Source: UBA11222 sp030652895 (GTDB taxonomy: Bacteria; Pseudomonadota; Alphaproteobacteria; UBA11222). Taken from it: DNA of 64,000 nt. Under the pieces are notes generated by a model. The model was not told the origin of the DNA, searched no databases, and saw nothing but the letters and a program-made list of their open reading frames with translations. The stretch is taken from the NCBI GenBank assembly GCA_038318895.1, contig JBBQCS010000005.1, positions 1 to 64,000 on the forward strand, in the 5' to 3' direction. Positions 1 to 8,078 of this stretch are shown here, one piece after another; positions within the stretch are counted from its first letter, which is position 1; every line of letters starts with the position of its first letter. A program made the position numbers and the translations under genes.

Positions 1-1029
1 ATCCAGATGATGGTCCCGCGAATCGGCGCCCAGGGTTTGCTAGGTAACGTACGGATGGACGTGTCCCTGAGCAAAGCGCGCCTTGATACAGGAACGGCAG
101 GTGTGTTTGATGATCTTGGATCACGGCCAGCACCGGATCAGCGAACGCCGCTTGCCCGGCAGGATGTACTTCTGCCAAAAATTACCGGCAGGCTTGAACT
201 GCAAGATATAACCATTTCCAGCACGATTGCGACGACGCCGCTCGGTGCTGCAGTCAACGCACGGCCCCTGGGGGCGGTTGATGTGTCCCTATACAAGGAC
301 CCTTTCATCATTAACGGTGCGATTTTTTCTCAGCCGGTCACTTCAAGCATGCTTTCATTCGCGGGGATAAAAGATCCATCCACGGGCCGGTCCTGGGGGC
401 AGGTCGTAGATAGCGGTGCGGCGCTGCAAACAATCTGGGCGCCGCAAGGACCGTGGAGCGCTGCTTTGAAAGGTGAGGTGGCGGTCCAGGATGGCCACAA
501 TGTTAAAAACAATTCCCGTTTGGGAGTGCGTGGCGATCTTACCCATAATTTCGCGCCGGCAGATTTTGATTATTTTCGCGCTGGCCCGTTTGTTTCCTGG
601 AACTCCCATGAACGTAATCTTGGTCATTATACATTTGGCCATGGCGGCTATTACAGTCCACAATCGGATTTGCGCGCCGGTCTGCTTATTGACGGCCTTA
701 CCCCGGAGGGGCGCAAATGGATATTCCGCACAATGGCGTCTGCTGGCTTTGGCCGGTCTAGAGAAAACTCTTCGCCGCGTTTCCCGTTAACGCCCGATGT
801 TGGCGGCCGGTTAGACAAAGCCACATCGACAGGCATCTACGGCGATCTGGCCATGCGGGGCGCGGTATTGCTGGGACCCAAGCTCATTCTGGGAAGCTAC
901 GCTAATCTCTCGGGCGCTCCCGGTTATGGTGCGGGGGTACTGGGGATTGTGCTGCAAATCCCACTACAGCATCGTACCGCCGTGGTCAGCGCAGATCTGC
1001 CAGAAAGCGCCTTGGGCTTTAAGCGCTAA
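1..1029 (+). CDS. bcsC: Cellulose biosynthesis protein BcsC, C-terminal part (5' end outside window)
   Basis: Partial gene: the frame is open from base 1, so the start lies upstream. The visible 340 or so residues match the C-terminal outer-membrane beta-barrel of BcsC, the subunit that carries the cellulose chain across the outer membrane. The key signature is the FGHGGYYSPQ segment near residue 210, followed by alternating hydrophobic strands. The TPR-rich periplasmic part expected upstream in this family is not in the window. The usual partners bcsA and bcsB would be expected to the left. The identification rests on this recalled motif and on the barrel-like pattern. The reading frame ends normally at 1029, so the 3' end looks intact. 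Confidence 0.8.
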   Translation: MQMMVPRIGAQGLLGNVRMDVSLSKARLDTGTAGVFDDLGSRPAPDQRTPLARQDVLLPKITGRLELQDITISSTIATTPLGAAVNARPLGAVDVSLYKDPFIINGAIFSQPVTSSMLSFAGIKDPSTGRSWGQVVDSGAALQTIWAPQGPWSAALKGEVAVQDGHNVKNNSRLGVRGDLTHNFAPADFDYFRAGPFVSWNSHERNLGHYTFGHGGYYSPQSDLRAGLLIDGLTPEGRKWIFRTMASAGFGRSRENSSPRFPLTPDVGGRLDKATSTGIYGDLAMRGAVLLGPKLILGSYANLSGAPGYGAGVLGIVLQIPLQHRTAVVSADLPESALGFKR

Positions 1030-1124
1030 ACCCTATGAGCTGTATTTGCGGTGTTGTCACACTGTCTCCGGTACACAGAAAGCTGGCACTGATGTCCTAT
1101 CGCAAGGCGTTTTGAACCTTAGGC

Positions 1125-1319
1125 TTAGTGGAACAGGGGCTCGTTCGGCAGCTCGTCGCGCATCCGCCCGTTGAAGGATTAGACAAAGCCATTCTGCATC
1201 GGCTTGCAGGGCGCGATATGGTGCCAGTTCACGGCATGGTCCTTCGCCCATGAGAAGATGGCGTTTGACGTTTCGTATTGGGGGCTATCCCGGTACGTCA
1301 GCAAGCGCCAAACTTCAGA
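1125..1319 (-). pseudogene. Remnant of an IS3-family transposase (OrfB C-terminal fragment)
   Basis: Read on the minus strand, about 60 codons resemble the DDE integrase core of IS3-group transposases. They include a tryptophan-His-His-Ile-Ala-Pro stretch followed by KPMQNGFV, then a stop codon, then SFNGRMRDEL. In intact relatives the codon after NGFV encodes the catalytic glutamate (NGFVESFNGR), so here that residue has become TAA. No start, no OrfA and no terminal inverted repeats were found. It is a dead fragment lying directly after the 3' end of the encapsulin gene. Confidence 0.7.
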
Positions 1320-1325
1320 CAGCCG

Positions 1326-2165
1326 CTACGTACGCTTGTGACGTGATTTAGTTTTTCCTGAGCCCGCATATCCCAGAGGCACTGCGGCGTCGTCACCGAA
1401 AATGCGAAACGTGAAGCTTTCTTCAATATACAGATGCACCATACGAGAATCATGATCAAGATAGCCGATAGCCAGATCGCGGCCGCTGGTAAATTCGTAA
1501 TCGCCGCCACGGCATGACAGAACAATGGCCCCATTAACCGCCGGCGCCGATATAACCGGCCCATCAAGTAATGCGGCTACATGTTTCATAACCGGAAATC
1601 CGTTCACTGTGGTTTCATGCAGCCCGGTATAACAACGCGGGCCAAGAATGATTCCGTATGGCCCGGCAACGCCCGATTTGCGCAGCGCCGTTAGTGCCTG
1701 GGCTACAACTACCGGGTAGTTTTCGTAGTCTTCGCTGATTGTAAGCATTTCATTTACTGCAGAAGGAATAATGCCGTTTATATCGGCATCGGGCATACCA
1801 TTGAACACGATGTTGTCCTCTGTAAATGCGATGTCCTGCGCAGCCTTGGTCGCCGCCTCAAGGTTTACATGTCCGGCGCCCCGGTCTATGGCGTCTATAT
1901 CCGCCCGTGACAGCTGAAATTCCCGGCGCAGTTCTATGAGCGGTTGAACGGCGCGCTTTCGGATTTGCAGATTTTCGCCATACTCATGATCTACTTCGCT
2001 GACGTGCCCGTTACTAACCGCGCTGAGTTGCCATCCCACCGGGCCATTGAAGTCAACAAACTTTCTACCCGCGAGCAGCACTTTGAGAGTCTCCTTGACC
2101 TCGGCGTCAATTTCACTCCATGCGGCGGGAGAAATTGGCGCGAGATTACGATTGAGCATACTCAT
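1326..2165 (-). CDS. Family 1 encapsulin nanocompartment shell protein
   Basis: About 279 residues with the HK97-fold encapsulin signature: the N-terminus MLNRNLAPISPAAWSEID, an RKxVDFNGPxGW-like segment near residue 50, a central acid-rich loop, and a near-terminal YIEESFTFRIF strand. These proteins self-assemble into a hollow icosahedral shell that houses cargo enzymes in the cytoplasm. I chose the ATG at 2165, which overlaps the TGA of the upstream cargo gene (ATGA) and has a GGGAGG ribosome site. An ATG two codons later is also possible. The cargo gene precedes it in the same operon. After the usual end near DAAVPL there is an extra basic tail of about 15 residues (ending KSRHKRT) next to the IS remnant, which may come from sequence brought in or left by the element. 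Confidence 0.93.
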   Translation of the reverse strand: MSMLNRNLAPISPAAWSEIDAEVKETLKVLLAGRKFVDFNGPVGWQLSAVSNGHVSEVDHEYGENLQIRKRAVQPLIELRREFQLSRADIDAIDRGAGHVNLEAATKAAQDIAFTEDNIVFNGMPDADINGIIPSAVNEMLTISEDYENYPVVVAQALTALRKSGVAGPYGIILGPRCYTGLHETTVNGFPVMKHVAALLDGPVISAPAVNGAIVLSCRGGDYEFTSGRDLAIGYLDHDSRMVHLYIEESFTFRIFGDDAAVPLGYAGSGKTKSRHKRT

Positions 2166-2551
2166 TGGCTGCCGCCCTCCCGCAGGCTGCCTATACCCAG
2201 GCCCTGCTCGCACCCACTTGTCGGCTCACCAACGGGGGCCATTTCTTCATCCTGTGTCGCTTCGCGCCCAACAATAGATCCGGATGTATAGAGATAGGTC
2301 TGCAAAAAGCCGTGAAACGTAGGATTATTTCGCCGCAGCCACTCGATTATCATCACGGCATGTTCCATTTCCTCGTCCCGGTTGTGAGCAAGGATGTCGC
2401 GAAGCGTGGTGTCTCCCGCTGCGTCGACACGCTGATTATACCAGTCGACGGCTTCAAGCTCTTCCATCAGCGACGCGATCGCCCGATGGCGATCAATTGT
2501 CTGCGGGGTGAGGGTGTCGGTGCTTTCGTGAAGCGAAAGATTGTCACTCAT
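2162..2551 (-). CDS. Encapsulated ferritin-like cargo protein (EncFtn)
   Basis: About 129 residues. The core has the EncFtn pattern MEELEAVDWYNQRVD followed about 20 residues later by HNRDEEMEHAVM, giving the Glu and Glu-x-x-His ligands of a diiron ferroxidase site that forms between two subunits. The C-terminus carries GLGIGSLREG, the encapsulin-targeting peptide that docks cargo inside the shell. The predicted role is to oxidise Fe(II) so that iron is stored as mineral inside the encapsulin. Start choice: the ATG at 2551 (MSDN) has GGGGA upstream and gives an N-terminus of usual family length. An ATG at 2569 adds six residues. It is translationally coupled to the shell gene, and an EcfG-type promoter lies at 2625-2649. 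Confidence 0.92.
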   Translation of the reverse strand: MSDNLSLHESTDTLTPQTIDRHRAIASLMEELEAVDWYNQRVDAAGDTTLRDILAHNRDEEMEHAVMIIEWLRRNNPTFHGFLQTYLYTSGSIVGREATQDEEMAPVGEPTSGCEQGLGIGSLREGGSQ

Positions 2552-2624
2552 TGAGAGAATTTTCCCCATTGATTTAGTAGACGCGGGACTCTTGCCAGAG
2601 TGCGCGCAGCCTCATTCGTCTATC

Positions 2625-2649
2625 AACGCGCGACAGAAGAAATAGTTCC
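2625..2649 (-). promoter_or_regulatory. EcfG-type general stress promoter for the encapsulin operon
   Basis: On the minus strand the sequence reads GGAAC, 16 bases, CGTT, an exact match to the alphaproteobacterial EcfG (general stress sigma factor) promoter. The -10 half lies 56-74 bases upstream of the possible cargo-gene starts, and no other gene intervenes. Confidence 0.75.
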
Positions 2650-2697
2650 GCGCTACTAAGGGCAAGAGAGAAACAGCGGCGTTACAAAGTAGGGTTC

Positions 2698-2726
2698 AAA
2701 AAAAATGGCGGGGCCAGCGCCCCGCC
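2698..2726 (-). terminator. Rho-independent terminator of the PRC-barrel gene
   Basis: An 8-bp perfect GC-rich stem (GGCGGGGC with CAGC loop, 2707-2726) is followed on the minus strand by a run of T (eight A on the plus strand at 2698-2705). It lies just past the stop of the gene at 2741. Confidence 0.85.
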
Positions 2727-2740
2727 ACCGCTTGTGATAT

Positions 2741-3514
2741 CTATGACGGCTTTTGCGTTTTTTCAGAACTGTACTTCGGCAACCCCTTGATCTGTTCCTT
2801 GGTCATTGAAACGACCACCCGCAGATCATCCGTGTCACCACGCTGGCGGCGAGGTTCAACTTTATCCATATCCAGCGCGACCTCGTGACCGCCCATGCCG
2901 AGAAATTGGCCAACAGATAGAACAAGCTGGGTTTTGCCGTCTGTGACGATTACATCTTCAACCGCCCCGATGCTCTCGCCTTTTACGCCTACAACTTCCG
3001 CCCCTATCAGCTTTTGGGCGTTCAGCTGATCGGCAGGAATTGGCTCATATGTCCTATCGTTTCCGGCCTCCAAAAACACCTTGTCCACGAAGGCGGCGCC
3101 GCGCTGATCAGCGCTCTTGTATTCGTACTCAGGCAGTGCTTCCAAATCGCTCTTGCTCAAGTCTGACCGAATAACGTCGCCGCTTTCGCGGATGTTCAGC
3201 CCGTTCCAGTCGAGAGCAACTTCGCGGTCGCCTATTCCCAAAAAACCGCCGACGCTTACCACAACTGCACGGACTTCACCGTTCTCATCGAGGATAACCG
3301 ATTCGATGTCACCAATTTCCTCGCCGGAATAGTTTTCCAGACCCTTACCGACAAGATCTTCTGCCTTGATCAGCACCTGTGTACTTGAACGCACCTCGGC
3401 GCCATCGCCTACTTGATTTGCGGCCATCACCGGACCAGCGGCCAGCAGGGCGACAGCACTGACGGCGCCCAATATGTAAGATTTGCGAAAGCCTGCAGTT
3501 TTTGTAACGGACAT
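2741..3514 (-). CDS. Exported PRC-barrel domain protein (two PRC barrels)
   Basis: 257 residues. A signal peptide occupies residues 1-31 (hydrophobic AVSAVALLAAGPVMA). Two related PRC-barrel units follow: the first around residues 48-110 (VGKGLENYSGEEIGDIESV ... FLGIGDREVALDW), the second around 165-235 (LIGAEVVGVKGESIGAVEDV ... FLGMGGHEVALDM). PRC barrels are small beta-barrel adaptor domains first seen in photosynthetic reaction centre H chains and RimM. Exported alphaproteobacterial versions are common but mostly uncharacterised. It is preceded by an EcfG-type promoter, which suggests an envelope role under general stress. The biochemical function is unknown. Confidence 0.85.
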   Translation of the reverse strand: MSVTKTAGFRKSYILGAVSAVALLAAGPVMAANQVGDGAEVRSSTQVLIKAEDLVGKGLENYSGEEIGDIESVILDENGEVRAVVVSVGGFLGIGDREVALDWNGLNIRESGDVIRSDLSKSDLEALPEYEYKSADQRGAAFVDKVFLEAGNDRTYEPIPADQLNAQKLIGAEVVGVKGESIGAVEDVIVTDGKTQLVLSVGQFLGMGGHEVALDMDKVEPRRQRGDTDDLRVVVSMTKEQIKGLPKYSSEKTQKPS

Positions 3515-3600
3515 AGTCTATTTCCTCTCTGTTGTTAGACTCCGGGCGCCGCGGAAGTTTTTTCGCGGGTCAGTCCCAAGGAGTTTTCCAATGCACGTGG

Positions 3601-3625
3601 AACGCTCCCTGAAGGCGAAGGTTCC
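3601..3625 (-). promoter_or_regulatory. EcfG-type general stress promoter for the PRC-barrel gene
   Basis: On the minus strand: GGAAC, 16 bases, CGTT, an exact consensus match. The -10 half lies 87 bases upstream of the gene start at 3514. Confidence 0.75.
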
Positions 3626-3626
3626 C

Positions 3627-3648
3627 AAAAACTCGCTTTTCTGCGAGT
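3627..3648 (-). terminator. Possible terminator insulating the PRC promoter
   Basis: On the minus strand a 6-bp stem (ACTCGC, AGAAAA loop, GCGAGT) is followed by four more T and then directly by the GGAAC of the EcfG-type promoter. It lies about 215 bases beyond the stop of the BON gene and could stop readthrough from it. Confidence 0.45.
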
Positions 3649-3863
3649 AATCCGGCAGTCAAAAAAAGCGCATCAGATCTGGTGCGCCAGGTAATTATGT
3701 CCACGCGTAATGAGATCTGCATGCCCCACATCCAACTTTCAGGGGAAATATTGCCGTTATTTTCCGGCTTTCATTTGAGTGGGAACATGCGATCTTAAAA
3801 AACAACGTAATAGACGGCGCGTAACGCTCTACTCAAAAGCGACCGCTTAACCGGCCGCTTTGT

Positions 3864-4181
3864 CTATGGTTTTATGACGATGTTATTTTTTACTTCGCGA
3901 ACGCCGTCCACTGAAGCCGCCAATTGGCCGGCACGGGTTTTTTCCGCAGCCGTATTCACAAAACCACTTAACTGCACGATGTCCTTATAGGTCGTCACGT
4001 CTATGTCAAAAATACTTACCGAATCGTCACCGGTAATCTTTGCGCGGACCTTTGTTGTGATAACGCTGCTGTCCACATATTCCCCGGTGCTCTCCTGCGT
4101 TGGGCTTGAAGAGCAGGCCGACACAGTCGCCAGTGGCATGCTTATGGCGAACACCGCCAAAATTTTTGATAAATTTCGCAT
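3864..4181 (-). CDS. BON-domain lipoprotein
   Basis: 105 residues. The N-terminus is a lipoprotein signal with a lipobox ending VSAC at Cys23. The rest is one BON domain (residues about 35-105): ITTKVRAKI, then IDVTTYKDIVQLSGFV, then the closing VREVKNNIVI, the pattern of OsmY-type proteins. BON domains bind phospholipid or other envelope components, and many are induced by osmotic or stationary-phase stress. Upstream at 4255-4280 is GGAAC-N17-CATT, one base off the EcfG consensus, so stress control is plausible but less certain than for its neighbours. Confidence 0.85.
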   Translation of the reverse strand: MRNLSKILAVFAISMPLATVSACSSSPTQESTGEYVDSSVITTKVRAKITGDDSVSIFDIDVTTYKDIVQLSGFVNTAAEKTRAGQLAASVDGVREVKNNIVIKP

Positions 4182-4254
4182 CCTAATTTCTCCTTCTTAC
4201 ATTAAACGCGTTGCGGTGCCGCCTGCACGGCTAAATTCCCGCGGGCCGGTGTAT

Positions 4255-4280
4255 AATGTATTTGAACTGCATATGGTTCC
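4255..4280 (-). promoter_or_regulatory. Possible degenerate EcfG-type promoter for the BON gene
   Basis: On the minus strand: GGAAC, 17 bases, CATT (consensus CGTT). The -10 half is 74 bases upstream of the BON start at 4181. One mismatch, hence lower confidence. Confidence 0.4.
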
Positions 4281-4313
4281 TTTGCGCGGTTTGGTATTTG
4301 CCGCTCATCCAGT

Positions 4314-4338
4314 GGAACTAAATCGTGCGTGTCGCGTT
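4314..4338 (+). promoter_or_regulatory. EcfG-type general stress promoter for the DUF883 operon
   Basis: GGAAC (4314-4318), 16 bases, CGTT (4335-4338): exact consensus, 74 bases upstream of the start at 4412. Confidence 0.75.
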
Positions 4339-4411
4339 AGATCATAACGGGTGGCGGAAGTCGGGCGGGCTGTCGCCGCCGTGTGCTAATTAACCCAACG
4401 AGGATTTTCTA

Positions 4412-4711
4412 ATGGCAACCGAAACCGAGACCCTTAAAAAGGACATTGATGCGCTGCGAAGCTCCATCGACAAATTGACGAAGGACATGTCGGCAATGAG
4501 TGAATCATTTGCTCAGGATATGAAGGCGCGCGCCGCTAACAAGGTCGGCGATCTGCGTGAGGAAGTATCTCATATTGCCGGCAGGATTGGCGCCAAAGGA
4601 AAGCAGTCGTCAGAGGCGGTGGAAGAGAGCGTACGCGAAAAACCACTGCAAAGTATTCTGCTCGCACTGGGCGCCGGTTTGATGCTCGCCCAGCTTATGC
4701 GCGGCCGCTGA
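4412..4711 (+). CDS. DUF883 family protein (ElaB/YqjD-like)
   Basis: 99 residues with the layout of the YqjD/ElaB/YgaM family. A charged, heptad-like amphipathic helix runs through residues 1-75 (KKDIDALRSSIDKLTKDMSA). A short membrane anchor follows, with REKPLQSILLALGAGLMLAQL at the C-terminus. E. coli relatives are inner-membrane-anchored, ribosome-binding stationary-phase proteins, but whether that applies here is inference. The start has an AACGAGGAT ribosome site. It is the first gene of a two-gene unit behind an EcfG-type promoter. Confidence 0.85.
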   Translation: MATETETLKKDIDALRSSIDKLTKDMSAMSESFAQDMKARAANKVGDLREEVSHIAGRIGAKGKQSSEAVEESVREKPLQSILLALGAGLMLAQLMRGR

Positions 4712-4731
4712 CCCTTTGTGCAGACGAAGAA

Positions 4732-5172
4732 ATGGCTATCATGAACTTTTTGCGAATATTTGATCGAGCCGTGTCCCGGTTCTCCCTCGGGCTGAAGCGG
4801 CGGTTGGTGGATGCGGAGTTCATGCTTTGTGGCTCCCTGCTCTTGTTTGTCGCAGCCGTATTTGCAGCCATTGCTTGCTTTTTGTGGTTGGCGCAGGACA
4901 TTGAGCCCTATCAGGCTGCATTATGGGTGTCTGGCGGACTGGCGATAATTGGCGGAGCAGTTTTTTTCGCCGGGCGCTTCCGCCGCGGTCGCGCTTACTT
5001 TCAGGGATCGCCGGGCTCGGCGCACGGCTTCACCCGCGAGGCGGAAGAAGCCGTGAAGGTCGTGGAACAAAACCTGTTATCGCATATACAGCGTGATCCG
5101 GTTACTACCGTACTGACGTCACTGGCTGTAGGCGTCGTGTTAGGTCTGTTGCGTCCCCCCGGCCGCAGGTAG
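4732..5172 (+). CDS. Small membrane protein, holin-like (YqjE-type partner of DUF883)
   Basis: 146 residues. Two strong transmembrane helices lie at about 30-53 (CGSLLLFVAAVFAAIACFLW) and 62-80. A polar segment follows, then a C-terminal hydrophobic stretch (TVLTSLAVGVVLGLL) that resembles the anchor of the DUF883 neighbour. It begins 20 bases after that gene, so the two are probably co-transcribed. This arrangement parallels the YqjD-YqjE pair. The predicted location is the inner membrane. Function unknown. Confidence 0.7.
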   Translation: MAIMNFLRIFDRAVSRFSLGLKRRLVDAEFMLCGSLLLFVAAVFAAIACFLWLAQDIEPYQAALWVSGGLAIIGGAVFFAGRFRRGRAYFQGSPGSAHGFTREAEEAVKVVEQNLLSHIQRDPVTTVLTSLAVGVVLGLLRPPGRR

Positions 5173-5354
5173 CAGCCGTCGCTTCGCCGGAGGGCGGGAG
5201 GTTTTCAAAAGACGCGTGGCCCGGAAAAATTGCCGCCGGACTACGCAAGTTACCTGTTTTACTACGGACGTCGCTTCCGCATTCTCAATATCATTGGAAA
5301 CTGATCAGGCAATGTTTCGTGGTAGCCGATCTTTTATCAGCTGACGGTACTTTT

Positions 5355-5382
5355 TCCGAATAACATAGTCCGAATAACATAG
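5355..5382. repeat. Tandem duplication of a 14-bp unit
   Basis: TCCGAATAACATAG occurs twice head to tail, immediately past the 3' end of the exporter gene at 5394. Probably a replication-slippage duplication. Confidence 0.8.
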
Positions 5383-5393
5383 ATTGTGTGCGC

Positions 5394-6923
5394 TTAAGCC
5401 GTCTTTATCGAGGCCGCAGGCGGCGGCGGCGGGCGCAGCAACGCTAAAAGCGGTATCGGGGCCAAACTCACTACCATCATTATCATAAAATCAGTGGAAT
5501 AGGCCATGGCCGCGGCCTGCCGCGTCAGTTCGGCGTTGAGGGCGGTCACGCCGGCCACGGTTCCAATATCCCAGGCGTCCGGCAGCCACGGACTCTGCAA
5601 AACCGTGCGGAACGGCGTGACCGTCGCCGCCAGAATGGCGTGATTGGCCTGAGTGTAGCGCGCCAGAAGCGTCACCATGATCGAAATGCCTATGCTGCTG
5701 CCCAGATTGCGGATCAGGCTGAATATAGCGGTTCCTTCGGTCCTGTGTTCCGGCAGGATCCTCGAGAATGTCAGGGTGTTCAGCGGCACAAAAACGAAGC
5801 CAAGCCCAAACCCCTGTAACACTCCGGTTTGCAATATCGTGTACATATCCACCTGAAGCGTGAATTGCGAAATCTGCCACATCGAGAAAACTGTCAAACC
5901 CAACCCGAACAGAATGAGCAGCCGCGCATCAATTTTCCCGACCAGCCGCCCGACCAGCATCATCGACACCATCATGCCAATGCCGCGAGGGGCAATGACA
6001 TAGCCCACGGTGAGTACGGGATAACCCATCAAATGTTGCAGGAATGGCGGTAACAGCACCATGGCCGCCAATTGAATTATGCCCATAAGAAAGGTGAAGA
6101 TCAGGCCAATAACCAGATTGCGGTTCCTGAACAGCGCGGGCCGCAGGAAAGGGTTCCTAGCGGTGAACATGTGCACCAGGAACATATACAGCGCCAGTCC
6201 GGCTATCATCCCTTCAACCACTATTTCTGTCGAGGATAGCCAGTCTTCGGAATTGCCGCGATCCAGCATCAATTGCAGCGCACCGACCCCTATAGTGAGC
6301 AGCGCAAAACCAAATATGTCAAATCGCAGATCCGCCTGCTTGCGGGTTTCGGGCACGGTCGCCATTATTCCCAAAAATGCCAGAGCGCCGATCGGCAGGT
6401 TGATGTAGAACACCCAGCGCCAGTTATACATCTCAGTCAGATAGCCCCCCAGCGTTGGCCCCAGAATCGGCCCCACCATCACGCCCATGCCCCACAGCGC
6501 CATGGCGGAGCCATGTTTTTCGAGCGGATAGGTATCCAGCAACAGAGACTGGGAAAGCGGTACCAGCGCGGCGCCGAAAGCCCCCTGCAGCAGTCTGAAA
6601 ATCACCAGTTCGGTAAGGTTGGTGGCCATGCCGCATAAAATGGAAACGGCGGTAAAGCCCCCTACCGATAGCAGGAAAAGAGTCTTGCGCCCGAAGCGGC
6701 TCGCCAGAAAACCCGTGAGCGGCGTGGCCACAGCCGACGCAACGATATAGGACGTCAGCACCCATGCAACCTGATCCTGGGTCGCGGACATGCTACCCTG
6801 AATGTTAGGCAGTGCAACGTTGGCGATGGTCTGGTCGAGCGTCTGTATGATCGTCGCCAGCATGACCGACCCGGTAATCAGCGCGCGCCGTAAAGGCGTG
6901 ACTGATATCGTCGCCTCGCTCAT
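5394..6923 (-). CDS. DHA2-family MFS multidrug exporter (EmrB-like)
   Basis: 509 residues with about 14 transmembrane helices, the size and layout of EmrB/QacA drug:proton antiporters. Visible signatures are LDQTIANVALPNIQGSM in helix 1 with the acidic residue typical of DHA2 members, a GRKTLF loop, and WRWVFYINLPIGALAF, which is very characteristic of the family. The predicted role is proton-driven efflux of hydrophobic compounds through a tripartite pump with the adaptor encoded just upstream. The ATG overlaps the end of the adaptor gene by 4 bases. The C-terminal tail is proline-rich (LRPPPPPAAS). Confidence 0.92.
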   Translation of the reverse strand: MSEATISVTPLRRALITGSVMLATIIQTLDQTIANVALPNIQGSMSATQDQVAWVLTSYIVASAVATPLTGFLASRFGRKTLFLLSVGGFTAVSILCGMATNLTELVIFRLLQGAFGAALVPLSQSLLLDTYPLEKHGSAMALWGMGVMVGPILGPTLGGYLTEMYNWRWVFYINLPIGALAFLGIMATVPETRKQADLRFDIFGFALLTIGVGALQLMLDRGNSEDWLSSTEIVVEGMIAGLALYMFLVHMFTARNPFLRPALFRNRNLVIGLIFTFLMGIIQLAAMVLLPPFLQHLMGYPVLTVGYVIAPRGIGMMVSMMLVGRLVGKIDARLLILFGLGLTVFSMWQISQFTLQVDMYTILQTGVLQGFGLGFVFVPLNTLTFSRILPEHRTEGTAIFSLIRNLGSSIGISIMVTLLARYTQANHAILAATVTPFRTVLQSPWLPDAWDIGTVAGVTALNAELTRQAAAMAYSTDFMIMMVVSLAPIPLLALLRPPPPPAASIKTA

Positions 6924-8068
6924 GGATGCGCGGCCTCACGATCGGTAACGCTACTTTGAACCGCCATCGGTGCGCTGTCGGCGGAGGGCGATGCGTGTTG
7001 CGTGCCCGTGTCGATTTCCACCTCAACGCTCATCCCTGCGCGTAATGTTGGCGTGCCCTCTTCGGGAAGCACGGTGATGCGTACCGGAATGCGTTGCACG
7101 ACCTTTACCCAGTTGCCGGTGGCGTTTTGTGCCGGGATGATCGAAAATTCGGCTCCTGATGCTGGCGCAATGCTTTTGACCCGCCCATGCCATTTATAAT
7201 CGGGATAGGTGTCGACATGCAGGGCGACGGGTTGTCCCGGCAGGACGTATGTCAGATCGGTTTCCTTGAAGTTGGCCTCCACCCACAGATCGTGATTGGA
7301 AACGAGACTCATGGCCGCGACGCCTGCGCGCGCATAATAGCCCGGATTAGGTGTATTGGCCGCAACGCCGGCAAACGGAGCCCGTATCTCGGTGCGGGCA
7401 AGATCAAGTGCGGCCATTTCTCCACTGGTCGCAGCTTCCAGATAAAGGGGATGCCGCTCCGCCAGTATATCAGGATCGCCACCCAGCTGGGCTTGCAGCC
7501 GCTCCAGCGCGCGCAATGCGATGGTGACACGATCGCGCGCCATATTCCGGTCATGGCGGGTGCTGTCAAGCTCGGCATCCGAAACGACGTTGCGTTTGGC
7601 AAGAGCGGATTTTCGCGAGAATTCCGACTCCGCGAAATTCGCATCTGTCCGCGCCATCTCCAGTTGCTGTTGTGTTTCCCGGTAACTGGATTTCAGGGCT
7701 TCGACATCCGCGCGTACTGATTCCAGCCGTGCCTGGGCCTGGGTAAGTGCGATACGGTAAGGCGTGTCATCAATCTGGAACAGCAGCGCCCCTTTTTCTA
7801 CGGGCTGGTTTTCCGATACAGCGATGGTGACGATAGGACCGGAAATCTCCGGGCTGATTGCGACGCGGCTGGCTTTCATATAGGCGTTATTGGTTTCCAC
7901 ATACCGCCCGCCGGTGAAATAGAAAAAGGCAGCCACGATAACTACGACGGCAGGCAAGCCCAACAGCATTGCCGCACGCAGCCGCGGATGGTCAAAAGCC
8001 AGTCTTCGCACCCTGGAAAGGCCGCGTGACGTCTCCGGGGCAGATGTGGGTGTGCCATCAGGGGTCAT
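6920..8068 (-). CDS. HlyD-family efflux adaptor (EmrA-like)
   Basis: About 382 residues. One transmembrane anchor (AAMLLGLPAVVVIVAAFFYF, near residue 35) is followed by a periplasmic lipoyl-like half-motif (VSENQPVEKGALLFQID), a long alpha-hairpin with coiled-coil character, and a beta-barrel region (RIPVRITVLPEEGTPTLRAGMSVEVEID). This is the periplasmic adaptor of an EmrAB-type pump. I prefer the ATG at 8068. A TTG at 8092 would extend it into the regulator gene. Gene order marR-emrA-emrB on one strand indicates an operon. Confidence 0.9.
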   Translation of the reverse strand: MTPDGTPTSAPETSRGLSRVRRLAFDHPRLRAAMLLGLPAVVVIVAAFFYFTGGRYVETNNAYMKASRVAISPEISGPIVTIAVSENQPVEKGALLFQIDDTPYRIALTQAQARLESVRADVEALKSSYRETQQQLEMARTDANFAESEFSRKSALAKRNVVSDAELDSTRHDRNMARDRVTIALRALERLQAQLGGDPDILAERHPLYLEAATSGEMAALDLARTEIRAPFAGVAANTPNPGYYARAGVAAMSLVSNHDLWVEANFKETDLTYVLPGQPVALHVDTYPDYKWHGRVKSIAPASGAEFSIIPAQNATGNWVKVVQRIPVRITVLPEEGTPTLRAGMSVEVEIDTGTQHASPSADSAPMAVQSSVTDREAAHP

Positions 8069-8078
8069 ATGTTTCACA

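Larger units (their letters stand above)
3515..3863. other. Intergenic region carrying the PRC gene promoter and a BON gene terminator
   Basis: Non-coding. It holds an EcfG-type promoter (3601-3625, minus) and an adjoining hairpin (3627-3648). The rest (about 3650-3860) shows no gene or repeat that I can recognise. Confidence 0.6.
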
